The notes: generated from the sequence alone by a model not told the origin. Shown: positions 7,390 to 16,374, counted from the stretch's first letter. The stretch: 41,392 nucleotides of DNA from Actinomycetota bacterium (GCA_030123765.1 JASJXX010000012.1:1-41392), one strand, 5' to 3'. Translations and numbers: made by a program.

Positions 7390-7396
7390 CACCCAC

Positions 7397-8209
7397 ATGG
7401 CAAGAGATCTCAGGGCGACGGGACACGAGCAGGCGTGGTCGTGGCCCCTTGCTGACTGGGATCGGATGTGGAAACCCTCCCGGTGGCTGAAGAGGCCGCC
7501 ACGACCTCACAAAGCGCACCTATTCCACCTCGTCGCGATCCTCGTTCTCGCTTCGTACGCCAACATCGTTGCCAACAAGCTGCTCGACGATGCATGGCAC
7601 ATCCCGTTCAATCTCGGCGTTCTCGCCGCAGCGCTTCTGATCGCGCGACGGGCCGGAACGACGTGGACCTCCATGGGCCTCCGCAAGGACCAGGGGAGGC
7701 GAAGCATCGAGGTGGGCACCGTCGTCATCGCCGTCATCGCCGCCGCGGTGGCCCTCGGCGTCGCACTCCCCGCGACGCGCGCGCTGTTCAATGACGATCG
7801 GATCGTTTCAAACTCAGTCGGATGGGTCCTCTTCCAGGCAGTCGTACGCGTCCCCCTCGCGACAGCACTCTACGAGGAAGTTCTCTTCCGCGGGATCGTC
7901 TTCGGCATGCTCATCCGGCGCTATTCGCCTCTCGTCGCAGCTCTCATCTCCTCGACACTCTTCGGCCTCTGGCACACTCTCCCGACAATGGACACCCTCC
8001 ACATGAATCCTGCGGGGACCGTGTTTACGGAGATGATCGGGCTCGGGGGCGCCATCGCGGGTGCCATCGCAGGCACCTTCGTCGCCGGACTCGGGTTCCT
8101 GTGGATACGCCTCTACGCGAACAGCACCTTCGCTGCTGTACTCGCCCACATCGGGACGAATTCGGTCGCGATGCTCGGGTCGCTCGTCGTCGTGCACCTG
8201 CTCTCGTAG
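7397..8209 (+). CDS. CPBP family intramembrane glutamic protease (CAAX-like)
   Basis: A 270-residue membrane protein with about seven or eight hydrophobic helices after a 40-residue cytosolic N-terminus. It carries the CPBP/Abi signature: EEVLFRG (Glu160, Glu161, Arg165), the FGLWH histidine (193) and a final conserved helix with HIGTN. These residues build the glutamate protease site of Rce1-like enzymes. Bacterial members process or degrade membrane peptides and sometimes give bacteriocin self-immunity. The ABC exporter immediately downstream could fit a peptide-export context, but no precursor peptide is visible. The start at 7397 is chosen because the upstream part of the 500-residue ORF is the antisense shadow of the hypothetical gene and a TACCTT box lies seven bases before the ATG. 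Confidence 0.9.
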   Translation: MARDLRATGHEQAWSWPLADWDRMWKPSRWLKRPPRPHKAHLFHLVAILVLASYANIVANKLLDDAWHIPFNLGVLAAALLIARRAGTTWTSMGLRKDQGRRSIEVGTVVIAVIAAAVALGVALPATRALFNDDRIVSNSVGWVLFQAVVRVPLATALYEEVLFRGIVFGMLIRRYSPLVAALISSTLFGLWHTLPTMDTLHMNPAGTVFTEMIGLGGAIAGAIAGTFVAGLGFLWIRLYANSTFAAVLAHIGTNSVAMLGSLVVVHLLS

Positions 8210-8249
8210 CTTGACATCCGCCGAAACGTCCGCGAGCATGGTCCGGTCT

Positions 8250-8263
8250 GGTCCCTGGGGACC
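8250..8263. repeat. 14-bp palindrome in 236-nt gap before ABC exporter
   Basis: GGTCCCTGGGGACC is a 6-bp-arm inverted repeat 41 nt after the CPBP stop. It could be a regulator site or a weak transcript hairpin; no T tract follows. The rest of the 8210-8445 gap shows a TTGACA at 8211 without a convincing -10, and nothing else I can support. Confidence 0.3.
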
Positions 8264-8445
8264 GGGTTCGCTGCTGAGGAGGGTCGATGATCAGGCTGAA
8301 CACGCCGAATCTGTCATCAGCGACTCTCGCGCGCGCCCGGATGCGGTAGCTACAGCCCCTCCCCCGCTCTCGAGACCCGCCCTCATGTGACGGCTCCGCT
8401 GTTCATGAACCCTGTCTCACCTCTCCGATCCTTCAAGGACTACCC

Positions 8446-10197
8446 ATGATCCCCGTACGCGCATACTTCAGGCTCTTCTCCGGATACCTCCGGCCGCATC
8501 GTCCCAAGGCGATGTTGCTCGGTGTGATTCTCTCCGTCTCGATCGCGTTGCAGCTCGTGAACCCACAGCTGATCAAACGCTTCATCGATCAGGCGATGGC
8601 GGGATCTGCTGCATCGAGCCTGACACCGATCGCGATCATGTTCATGGTCGTTGCCGTGAGTCACCAGCTTCTGGCGGTGTGGTCGACGTATCTCGCCGAG
8701 CAGGTCGGATGGTCGGCAACCAACCAGCTCAGAGCTGACCTCACCGATCACGTCCTCTACCTCGACATGGGCTTCCACAAGAGCACGAGTCCTGGAGAGC
8801 TGATCGAGCGGATCGACGGCGATGTCACTGCGCTCTCGAACTTCTTCTCTTCGATGATCATCAAGGTGCTCGGAAACGCGGCCCTGATCGCCGGAGTGCT
8901 GATCATGCTCTGGCGGGAGTCATGGATGGTCGGGCTCACAATCACCGTGCTCACCGCCGGTACCTTCGCAGGCCTGTTCCGTCTCCACGGTGTCACGGTT
9001 CCGTGGCAGAAGGCGATCCGGGCGACAAGCGCTGAGATGTACGGGTTCATCGGCGAGCAGATCGACGGCACTGAAGACATCAAAGCGAGCGGAGCGATCC
9101 AATTCATGCTGTCACGATTCGATTCCATCCAACGCAAGTGGCTGCCTCAGGTCATTCGTGGATGGACGGGTTGGGCGATGATGTGGAGCGCGTCGATGGC
9201 CCTCTACTTCGCGTCGCTCGCTGCTGCGTTCGTGTTCGGATACTGGCTGTTCGGCATCGGCGCCCTCACACTCGGATCCGTGTTTCTCGTCTTCCGATAC
9301 GTCGAGATGGCACACCACCCGATCGAGCAGATCAGGGAACAGCTCATTGACCTTCAGAAGGCCGGGGCGTCGATCGAGCGGGTTGAACGGCTTCTCGCAA
9401 GGGAGTCTGCTCTCATCCAGGGCGGCGACCAACTCCTGCCCGATGGCCCGCTGCATCTGCGGTTTGAGAACGTGACATTCCGATACGATGACGAAGCGGG
9501 AGACAACGTCGTACTCGAAGCCGTCTCGTTCGATATCCAACCCGGCCGGGTAGTCGGGCTGCTGGGGCGCACGGGCTCAGGCAAGTCGACGATCGCCCGC
9601 CTCGTCACCCGCATGTACGAGCCTCAGGAGGGGGCCGTTCAGATCGGTGGCGTCGAGACGCGGAAGATCGAGATCACCGAACTGCGTCGCCGCGTCGCGA
9701 TGGTCACCCAGGACGTACAGCTATTCCGTGCCACGGTACGCGACAATCTCACCTTCTTCGACGAATCGATCAGCGACGACAGCCTGCTCGGCGTCATCCA
9801 CCAGCTTGAACTCGACGAGTGGCTGGCGTCGCTGCCCGCCGGTCTCGACTCCATGCTCGCCTCGGGAAGCGGAGGCCTCTCCGCCGGGCAAGCCCAACTG
9901 CTCGCCTTCACGAGGGTGTTTCTCAGGAACCCCGGCGTCGTCGTTCTCGATGAAGCATCATCACGCCTTGACCCGGCGACGGAGGTCCTCCTCGAACGTG
10001 CAGTGGGGAACTTGCTTGAGAACCGAACCGCGATCCTCATCGCCCACAGGCTCGAAACCGTGGCACGAGCTGATGACATCGTCATCCTCGAGAACGGTCG
10101 CGTCGTCGAACAGGGGGAGCGCGAGCTGCTGCAAGCCGATCCGAAATCGCTCTTCTCGCGTCTGCTCGCGACAGGGATGGAGGAGGCCCTCGTATGA
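8446..10197 (+). CDS. ABC exporter half-transporter, subunit 1 (consensus ATPase site)
   Basis: A 583-residue fused membrane/ATPase protein of the MsbA/LmrA-type exporter family. Six transmembrane helices fill residues about 15-310. The ATPase domain has Walker A GRTGSGKST (about 374), signature LSAGQ (about 481), Walker B VVVLDEASSRLD with the catalytic Glu, and the switch histidine in IAHRL. An AAGGA ribosome-binding site precedes the ATG by six bases. The next gene overlaps by ATGA, so the two form a heterodimer. The signature is LSAGQ rather than LSGGQ, and this half-site pairs with the degenerate Walker B of the partner. The exported substrate (lipid, drug or peptide) is unknown. Confidence 0.92.
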   Translation: MIPVRAYFRLFSGYLRPHRPKAMLLGVILSVSIALQLVNPQLIKRFIDQAMAGSAASSLTPIAIMFMVVAVSHQLLAVWSTYLAEQVGWSATNQLRADLTDHVLYLDMGFHKSTSPGELIERIDGDVTALSNFFSSMIIKVLGNAALIAGVLIMLWRESWMVGLTITVLTAGTFAGLFRLHGVTVPWQKAIRATSAEMYGFIGEQIDGTEDIKASGAIQFMLSRFDSIQRKWLPQVIRGWTGWAMMWSASMALYFASLAAAFVFGYWLFGIGALTLGSVFLVFRYVEMAHHPIEQIREQLIDLQKAGASIERVERLLARESALIQGGDQLLPDGPLHLRFENVTFRYDDEAGDNVVLEAVSFDIQPGRVVGLLGRTGSGKSTIARLVTRMYEPQEGAVQIGGVETRKIEITELRRRVAMVTQDVQLFRATVRDNLTFFDESISDDSLLGVIHQLELDEWLASLPAGLDSMLASGSGGLSAGQAQLLAFTRVFLRNPGVVVLDEASSRLDPATEVLLERAVGNLLENRTAILIAHRLETVARADDIVILENGRVVEQGERELLQADPKSLFSRLLATGMEEALV

Positions 10198-11990
10198 GCC
10201 GCCAACCCACACCCGCATTCACCCGCGTTCTCTTCAGGATGATCCGCCAACAGCCGATCCGATACGCCTTCGCTCTCTTCCTCTGGGTGACCATCTGGAC
10301 CATGCCGATCCTCATCGGACTCATCTCAGCGAGATACTTCGACGCGCTCGTCGACGGAATGGAGGTCACGACCCTGACCCTCCTCATCACGGCAGTGCTC
10401 GCCTACGCGTTCATCCGATCAGCCTTCATCTTCCTTGGAATGCGGAACCACGCGTCGCTGCTCTTTCGCACGGCCGCAACGATGCGACGGAACCTCCTTG
10501 TCCGCATCTTCGAACTCCCCGGCGCTGCAGGTCTTGAGGCGACCCCCGGCGAAGCGGTGAGCAGGTTCCGCGACGACGTCGAGCATGTGATCGAACCGTT
10601 CGACCTGTTCGTCGACTTCATCGGGGCTCTCGTCTCCGGGCTCATCGCATTCGGGATCCTCTGGACGATCGACCCCGTCATCACCGCCGTGATCGCCCTT
10701 CCGGTGACGATCGTCGCGATCGTCTCGAACCGCACAGGCGGGCTCCTGCGAAGGTACCGGCGCCAGGCGCGCGACGCGACCGAGGCGATCACAGGCTTCC
10801 TCGGAGAGACGTTCTCCGCTACGCAGTCGGTCAAGGTTGCCGGCGCCGAACCGCACATGCTCCGTCGCCTCACGCAGCTCAACGAGGTACGCAGGACAAT
10901 GATGGTGCGGGACCGGACACTCACCGCAGTGCTCGAGGCTGTCTTTCGCAATACGGTGAACATCGGCACCGGCCTGATTCTGCTGCTCGCAGCCGGGCGG
11001 CTCACGGCGACGGGTGACGCGGGAATCTCACTCGGCGAGTTCGCTCTCTTCGTGTTCCTCCTCACCCAGGTCACCGATTCCGCCTACTTCTACGGCCTCT
11101 ACATGGCCCGAGCCAAGCAGGGCAGCGTGAGCGTTGAACGCCTTGCTGCCACGCTGTCGGGTGAACCGTGGCAGCGGCTGATGGAGGACACCAAACTCGG
11201 ACTCGACGACGATGTGTCGGAGAGCGCCATGACGTCTGCTGCACCGGATCCGTTCGTGTCTCTCTCGGTGCGCGATCTGACGTATCGCTACCGCGATTCG
11301 ACCAACGGCATCGACGGTGTAGACCTCGACATAGCCCGCGGGGAGTTCGTTGTCATCACCGGCCGCATCGGATCGGGGAAGACGACGCTCCTGCGCACGA
11401 TCCTCGGGCTCCTCCCCGCCGAGAGAGGCACCGTGCTCTGGAACGGCGAAATCGTCGAAGATCCCTCGACGTATCTCACCCCTCCCCGGGCGGCATACAC
11501 AGCTCAGGTGCCCCGCCTGTTCTCCATGTCGCTTGAAGAGAATCTCGTTCTCGGTGCTGTACTCGAGAGTGGTCGGCTCGACGAGTCGATCCACATCGCC
11601 ACGATGCGTCACGACATCGACATGATGCCTGAGGGACTTCAGACCCGGATCGGCCCTCGGGGGGTGCGTCTCTCCGGCGGCCAGGTGCAGCGCTCCGCTG
11701 CAGCCCGGATGTTCGCGAGGTCGCCGCAGCTCATCGTCCTGGACGACGTGTCCTCCGCCCTGGACGTCGAGACCGAGCAGATGCTCTGGGAGCGCCTCTT
11801 CGAGGCCCGCAGGGACGTCGCCGTCCTCGTCGTCTCGCACCGCCACGCCGCGCTCGCGCAAGCAGACCGCGTGATCGTGATGGATGCGGGACGCGTGGTC
11901 GCCGTAGGAGCGGCGAGTGAACTCAACGAGTCGTCAGAGGCGTTCCGGGCGATCTGGGATGGATCGCCTGGTGCTCCTAACCCCTCGTGA
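10194..11990 (+). CDS. ABC exporter half-transporter, subunit 2 (degenerate ATPase site)
   Basis: A 598-residue partner of the preceding exporter, starting inside its stop (ATGA). Six transmembrane helices lie in residues about 15-320. The ATPase domain has Walker A GRIGSGKTT (about 391), signature LSGGQ and switch histidine VVSHRH. Its Walker B reads LIVLDDVSSALD, with Asp where the catalytic Glu should be. This is the known asymmetry of heterodimeric exporters such as TM287/288 and TmrAB: one catalytic site and one degenerate site. The end overlaps the convergent FKBP gene by 14 nt. Membrane-located; substrate unknown. Confidence 0.92.
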   Translation: MSRQPTPAFTRVLFRMIRQQPIRYAFALFLWVTIWTMPILIGLISARYFDALVDGMEVTTLTLLITAVLAYAFIRSAFIFLGMRNHASLLFRTAATMRRNLLVRIFELPGAAGLEATPGEAVSRFRDDVEHVIEPFDLFVDFIGALVSGLIAFGILWTIDPVITAVIALPVTIVAIVSNRTGGLLRRYRRQARDATEAITGFLGETFSATQSVKVAGAEPHMLRRLTQLNEVRRTMMVRDRTLTAVLEAVFRNTVNIGTGLILLLAAGRLTATGDAGISLGEFALFVFLLTQVTDSAYFYGLYMARAKQGSVSVERLAATLSGEPWQRLMEDTKLGLDDDVSESAMTSAAPDPFVSLSVRDLTYRYRDSTNGIDGVDLDIARGEFVVITGRIGSGKTTLLRTILGLLPAERGTVLWNGEIVEDPSTYLTPPRAAYTAQVPRLFSMSLEENLVLGAVLESGRLDESIHIATMRHDIDMMPEGLQTRIGPRGVRLSGGQVQRSAAARMFARSPQLIVLDDVSSALDVETEQMLWERLFEARRDVAVLVVSHRHAALAQADRVIVMDAGRVVAVGAASELNESSEAFRAIWDGSPGAPNPS

Positions 11991-12549
11991 TCGCGAGGAT
12001 CTCGATCTCGAAAGTGAGCGCCTCTCCGGCGAGCAAGTGATTGGTGTCGAGGGTGACCGTGGCTTCGGTCACCTTGAGCACGACGGCTGACTGCCCGCTC
12101 GTGAGAAAGACGGTCTCGCCGACCTCGACATCACCCTGCTCAGGATTGAAAGGAACCTCGACGACGTTCGCTTCGCTCCACTCTCCGTATGCGTTCGCCG
12201 GTTCGATGCGCACCGTTCGCACGTCTCCAACCTTCCCTCCGCGAACACCCTCGTCGAATCCCGAGATCACCTGTCCGGTGCCAACCGTGAAGGAGAACGG
12301 GATGTCGCGTTCGCGTGACGAATCGAACTGGGATCCGTCGTCGAGTGTGCCCACGTAATGAACTTCGACGACATCGCCGTCCTGGACGATGAAGCCTTCG
12401 TCCGGCACGGCAGGTGTCGGTCCTTCAGTCGTCTCAGTAACCCCGGCGCTCGTCGTCGTTGTGCTAGCCGCCGTCTCCTCATCCGCGCTGGTGGCGCACG
12501 AGGAGACAACGATTGCGATCGAGAGGGCGACGAGAAGGCGAGGACGCAT
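11977..12549 (-). CDS. FKBP-type (SlyD-like) peptidyl-prolyl isomerase, lipoprotein
   Basis: A 190-residue protein with a lipoprotein signal (VVSSC lipobox, Cys about 18), then a Thr/Ser/Glu-rich flexible linker to about residue 50. An FKBP domain follows, with DGDVVEVHYVGTLDDGSQFDSS and GFDEGVRGGKVGD. The domain contains the longer SlyD-type insert-in-flap segment (AYGEWSEANVVEVPF, then the final strands DTNHLLAGEALTFEIEI). It should catalyse proline isomerisation or act as a folding chaperone on the outer face of the membrane. SlyD is usually cytoplasmic, so an exported lipidated version is a variation. It lacks SlyD's histidine-rich tail. A GGAG lies about eight bases before the ATG. Confidence 0.86.
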   Translation of the reverse strand: MRPRLLVALSIAIVVSSCATSADEETAASTTTTSAGVTETTEGPTPAVPDEGFIVQDGDVVEVHYVGTLDDGSQFDSSRERDIPFSFTVGTGQVISGFDEGVRGGKVGDVRTVRIEPANAYGEWSEANVVEVPFNPEQGDVEVGETVFLTSGQSAVVLKVTEATVTLDTNHLLAGEALTFEIEILAITRG

Positions 12550-12648
12550 GGGGTGACTCCGTGGCTGGGGCGGACCCGTGTGAGGGTACAGGAACGAGTG
12601 TGTACTCCCCGCACCGCGTTCCGCCGACTCTCGCCTTCATCCAACAGG

Positions 12649-12654
12649 TACCCT
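12649..12654 (+). promoter_or_regulatory. -10-like TACCCT, leaderless geometry
   Basis: TACCCT followed by ggcctg and ATG 12661 of the acyl-CoA dehydrogenase. There is no Shine-Dalgarno and the gap is exactly 6 nt. Confidence 0.48.
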
Positions 12655-12660
12655 GGCCTG

Positions 12661-14433
12661 ATGGCGAACTACACACCCCCTGTACGAGACATCATGTTCA
12701 CGCTCAACACCGTCGCGGACGTCGATTCGATTCTCGCCCTGCCCGACTTCGCTCACGTCGACCCGGGCACGATCGAGGACGTCCTCGATGAAGCCGCACG
12801 CTTCTTCTCCGAGGTCTTCGCTCCCACGAACGAGGTCGGAGACCAGAAGGGCGCGTTGCTCGAAGACGGCAACGTCATCACACCCGATGAGTTCAAGCCG
12901 GTGTGGAAGAAGCTCGTCGAGGCGGGCTGGACCGCGGTCACGGGCTCAACGGAGTACGGGGGCCACGGGTTCCCCAAGACGATCGGTCTCACAGTCTCAG
13001 AGATGATGACCTCGGCGAACCTGGCGTTCTCCCTGAACCCGATGCTCACTGGAAGCGGTATCACGCTTCTGGATCGTCACGGGAGCGATGAATTGCGCGA
13101 TCAGTATCTGGCAAAACTCATCTCGTGTGAGTGGACAGGCACCATGGTGCTCACCGAGACAGAGGCCGGCTCAGACGTGGGAGCAGTACGCACAAAAGCA
13201 GTGCGCAACCCCGACGGGTCCTACGCGATCAGTGGTACAAAGATCTTCATCACGTGGGGGGACCACGACCTCACCGACAACATCATCCACCTCGTCCTTG
13301 CCCGCACACCCGACGCCCCGGCAGGCACCAGAGGCATCTCCCTGTTCATAGTCCCTAAGTTCCTCCTGCAGGACGATGGCACCCCCGGAGAGCGCAACAG
13401 CGTGGAGACAGTCTCGCTCGAACACAAGCTCGGCATCCACGCGAGCCCGACCTGCGTGATGGCGTTCAACAACGCTACGGGATACATCGTCGGTGACGAG
13501 AACCAGGGCATGCGTTACATGTTCACGATGATGAACCAGGCCCGTCTCGAGGTCGGCCTTGAAGGCCTCTCTATCGCGGAGCGGTCCTACCAGCACGCCG
13601 CTGAGTACGCGAAGGGCCGCATCCAGGGCAGAGCTGTCGGATCAACCGAGCTCTCGCCCATCATCGACCACATCGATGTACGGCGGATGCTGATGACGAT
13701 GAAAGCGCTCACAGAAGCGATGCGCGGACTCATCTACGACGCGGCGGCTGCTGAAGATCGCCTCGAGCACGGTGAGGACGAGAGTACGAGAAGCGCAGGT
13801 GGCGAGCGCCTCGCCCTGCTCACACCCGTGGCGAAGGCCTGGTGCACCGATCGCGGCGTTGAGATCGCATCGATAGGAGTGCAGGTGCTTGGCGGCATGG
13901 GGTTCATCGAAGAGGCAGGTGCCGCACAGTTCTACCGCGATGCCAGAATCGCTCCCATCTATGAAGGCACGAACGGGATTCAGGCACTTGATCTCGTCAT
14001 GCGAAAACTCCGACTCTCCGATGGTGCTGTCGTTGACCGGTATCTGGATGAGATCGAGGCACTCGATGCACAGCTCTCCGGGGCTGGAGCCGACCTGAGC
14101 GACGTGCGCCATCAACTTGTCCTCGCGGTCGCCTCCGTGCGCGAGGCGACCGCGTGGCTGAACGAATCCGAGGATGTGCGTGCAAGAATGGCTGGCGCAA
14201 CACCGTATCTCGAGATGTTCGGCACCCTCGCGGGGGGCTACTACCTCGCCAGGCAGGCTCTCGCCGCACTCCCCGACGCGGATGCCGACTCGTGGATGGC
14301 AGCGAAGGTCGCTACCTCGCGTTTCTACGCGATCAACCTGCTGCCCAAGGTGCATGGCCTTCTGCCAAGCGTTGTCGGTGGCCCCCAGCTCCTGACCGCG
14401 GTCCCCGACGTACACCTCGGAGCGTCTCGGTGA
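12661..14433 (+). CDS. acyl-CoA dehydrogenase (long, ~590-residue class)
   Basis: A 590-residue flavoprotein that oxidises acyl-CoA to trans-2-enoyl-CoA. It begins with the typical MANYTPPVRDIMF leader of this class, followed by the N-terminal helical domain, the middle beta domain (MVLTETEAGSDVGAVRT, then GTKIFITWGDHDL) and the C-terminal helical domain. It carries YEGTNGIQA with the likely catalytic glutamate and the extra C-terminal region (after about residue 470) seen in the 590-600-residue class. FAD and an electron carrier are required; ETF genes are not in the window, but FadF at 35645-37804 could accept the electrons. The 12358 start in the ORF track is rejected: that extension is the FKBP antisense shadow, and the TACCCT box fixes ATG 12661. 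Confidence 0.93.
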   Translation: MANYTPPVRDIMFTLNTVADVDSILALPDFAHVDPGTIEDVLDEAARFFSEVFAPTNEVGDQKGALLEDGNVITPDEFKPVWKKLVEAGWTAVTGSTEYGGHGFPKTIGLTVSEMMTSANLAFSLNPMLTGSGITLLDRHGSDELRDQYLAKLISCEWTGTMVLTETEAGSDVGAVRTKAVRNPDGSYAISGTKIFITWGDHDLTDNIIHLVLARTPDAPAGTRGISLFIVPKFLLQDDGTPGERNSVETVSLEHKLGIHASPTCVMAFNNATGYIVGDENQGMRYMFTMMNQARLEVGLEGLSIAERSYQHAAEYAKGRIQGRAVGSTELSPIIDHIDVRRMLMTMKALTEAMRGLIYDAAAAEDRLEHGEDESTRSAGGERLALLTPVAKAWCTDRGVEIASIGVQVLGGMGFIEEAGAAQFYRDARIAPIYEGTNGIQALDLVMRKLRLSDGAVVDRYLDEIEALDAQLSGAGADLSDVRHQLVLAVASVREATAWLNESEDVRARMAGATPYLEMFGTLAGGYYLARQALAALPDADADSWMAAKVATSRFYAINLLPKVHGLLPSVVGGPQLLTAVPDVHLGASR

Positions 14434-14559
14434 CCGGCTGCACGACTTCTCTGATCGGGAGCGCCGAGTCGCAGTGGCCCCTACGGTCGGCAACGCTGCC
14501 GGCGGCGCAGCGCGCAAGTCCTGCAGTAAGTACCCCCTCGTCACGGCTACCGTTCAGGG

Positions 14560-14589
14560 TGAGGGCACACCTCTCCTACCTCGCCCTCA
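14560..14589 (+). promoter_or_regulatory. 5'-UTR hairpin before DEAD-box helicase gene
   Basis: TGAGGGC and GCCCTCA form a perfect 7-bp stem around a 16-nt loop, ending 3 nt before the ATG. No Shine-Dalgarno or TANNNT box is visible. The hairpin could hide the start codon region and be opened by the helicase it precedes; this is an inference. Confidence 0.35.
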
Positions 14590-14592
14590 AGT

Positions 14593-15828
14593 ATGACTAC
14601 TGAAACAACCACAGAGACCGTGACGACGTTCGCGAGTCTCGGCGTTCCCGAAGACCTCGTCGAGTTGCTCGCCAGTCAGGGAATCACGTCGCCATTCCCC
14701 ATTCAGGCGTTGACGATAACTGACGCCCTCAGCGGCAAAGACATCACAGGAAGAGCTGAGACGGGCTCGGGCAAGACCCTGGCATTCGGCATCCCGATGA
14801 TCATCCAGGTCGTCAAGTCGAGGCCCAGGCGACCGCAAGGACTCGTGCTCGTTCCCACGAGGGAGCTCGCTCTCCAGGTGGCACGCGCCCTCGCTCCTCT
14901 CCTTCATCTGCGGGGTCTGACAGCCGTCGCGATATACGGCGGTGCGCCGATGAGTGACCAGATGGATGCGCTCAAGAACGGCGCGTCGATCGCCATCGCT
15001 ACCCCGGGACGTCTCATCGATCTCCTCGAGCGCAGAGCTTTCGACCCGCAGGACGTCAGCATCGTCGTGATCGACGAGGCTGACCAGATGGCGGACATGG
15101 GGTTCATGCCCCAGGTGCGGAAGATCATGGCTCAGATCCCCGACAACCGCCAGACTCTCCTCTTCTCAGCGACCCTCGATCACCAGGTCCAAGAGTTGAT
15201 CGACCGATACATGCATGACCCCGTAAACCACGACGTTGTGTCTTCGTCGGAGAACATCGTGGGGATGGAGCACCGGTTCCTCAAGGTGCACTACATGGAC
15301 AAGGCCAAGGTAGTGGCTGAGATCTCCCGACACAACAGCCGCATCCTCGCCTTTACACGAATGAAGTCTGGAGCAGACCGCCTCTCGACGGAGCTCCGTT
15401 CTCTCGGTGTCTCCGCAGCTCCGATCCACGGAGACCTACCCCAACGTAAGCGAGAACAGTCGCTGGACCGCTTCGCGCGGGGCGAGATCGGCGTCCTTGT
15501 CGCGACGAACGTCGCAGCACGCGGACTTCACATAGACGGAGTCGACGTGGTGATCCACTTCGACCCACCGGACGATCCGAAAACGTATCTGCACCGCAGC
15601 GGCCGCACCGCTCGTGCCGGGGAGGACGGACTCGTCGTGACCCTCGTTGAGTGGGATCAGGTCAATGAGGTCCTCGGCATCCAGCGAAGAGCGAGTCTGA
15701 ACATTCCGATCGTAAAGATGTTCTCGAACGACGAACGGCTCGCTGATCTTGTAGGTTGGGTACCTCCGCCCGAAGAAGCACCGTTCACAGCAAAGTCGAT
15801 CAAGAAACGCAAACGACGCGGCTTCTAG
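14593..15828 (+). CDS. DEAD-box ATP-dependent RNA helicase
   Basis: A 411-residue RNA helicase of the RhlE/DeaD superfamily 2 group. Motifs in order: Q motif (FASLGVPEDLVELLASQGITSPFPIQ), motif I AETGSGKT, Ia PTRELALQ, II DEAD, III SAT, IV/V (LVATNVAARGLHIDGVD) and VI HRSGRTARAG. The ALL-helix core is complete and the C-terminus is a short basic tail (KSIKKRKRRGF) that probably binds RNA. It remodels RNA duplexes in ribosome assembly or mRNA turnover, often in cold adaptation. The N-terminus is a Thr/Glu stretch (MTTETTTETVTT). It sits 27 nt upstream of the cyclophilin gene, so the two may share a transcript. Confidence 0.93.
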   Translation: MTTETTTETVTTFASLGVPEDLVELLASQGITSPFPIQALTITDALSGKDITGRAETGSGKTLAFGIPMIIQVVKSRPRRPQGLVLVPTRELALQVARALAPLLHLRGLTAVAIYGGAPMSDQMDALKNGASIAIATPGRLIDLLERRAFDPQDVSIVVIDEADQMADMGFMPQVRKIMAQIPDNRQTLLFSATLDHQVQELIDRYMHDPVNHDVVSSSENIVGMEHRFLKVHYMDKAKVVAEISRHNSRILAFTRMKSGADRLSTELRSLGVSAAPIHGDLPQRKREQSLDRFARGEIGVLVATNVAARGLHIDGVDVVIHFDPPDDPKTYLHRSGRTARAGEDGLVVTLVEWDQVNEVLGIQRRASLNIPIVKMFSNDERLADLVGWVPPPEEAPFTAKSIKKRKRRGF

Positions 15829-15861
15829 CAGCGCACGCCTGACCTTGCGCAAGGAGTGACG

Positions 15862-16371
15862 ATGACCAACGAGTACGACGCCGCACCCGACCTGACGATT
15901 GACCTCGCCAAGAGCCACAAGGCTGTTCTGCACACGAGCGAAGGCGATATCACGATCGATTTCTACGCCGTCGACGCTCCCCAGACCGTGAACAACTTCC
16001 TCTTCCTCGCGAACGACGGCTTCTACGACGGAGTGATCTTCCATCGCGTGATCCCGGGATTCATGGTGCAGGGTGGTGACCCGACAGGCACAGGCAGTGG
16101 CGGCCCCGGCTACAAGTTCCGCGACGAGACCCACTCCAAGACGAGCTACAAGCGAGGCACCCTCGCGATGGCGAACTCGGGTCCGAACACGAACGGCAGC
16201 CAGTTCTTCATCATGCACGCCGATTACGGCCTTCCGAACCAGTACACGATCTTCGGAGAGGTATCCGACGGTATTGAAGTTGTCGACGCCATCGCGGGCA
16301 AGCCGACCGGCGCCCAGGACAAGCCGCACGATCCCGTCACGATCAACTCCGTGACGGTCACCGAAGCCTAG
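15862..16371 (+). CDS. cyclophilin-type peptidyl-prolyl cis-trans isomerase
   Basis: A 169-residue cytoplasmic cyclophilin. Its active-site and ligand residues are visible: VIFHRVIPGFMVQGGDPTGTGSGGPGY (catalytic Arg in FHRV), GTLAMANSGPNTNGSQFFI and the terminal YTIFGEVSDGIEVVDAI. It catalyses proline isomerisation during folding. I prefer ATG 15862, which has AAGGAG five bases upstream; the GTG at 15856 in the ORF track overlaps that ribosome-binding site. No signal peptide is present, so it is cytoplasmic, unlike the lipoprotein FKBP at 11977. It lies between the helicase and the metal permease. Confidence 0.94.
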   Translation: MTNEYDAAPDLTIDLAKSHKAVLHTSEGDITIDFYAVDAPQTVNNFLFLANDGFYDGVIFHRVIPGFMVQGGDPTGTGSGGPGYKFRDETHSKTSYKRGTLAMANSGPNTNGSQFFIMHADYGLPNQYTIFGEVSDGIEVVDAIAGKPTGAQDKPHDPVTINSVTVTEA

Positions 16372-16374
16372 GCG

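Noticed and set aside
6707-7396. N-terminal 230 residues of the 500-residue CPBP ORF.
   Set aside because: Antisense to the hypothetical gene and without hydrophobic or family sequence; a start with a TACCTT box lies at 7397.
8211-8216. TTGACA as a -35 for the ABC exporter.
   Set aside because: At 17 nt spacing the -10 would be GAGCAT, a poor match; no clear promoter follows.
12358-12660. Extended start of the acyl-CoA dehydrogenase.
   Set aside because: Antisense to the FKBP gene; the family N-terminus (MANYTPP...) starts at 12661.
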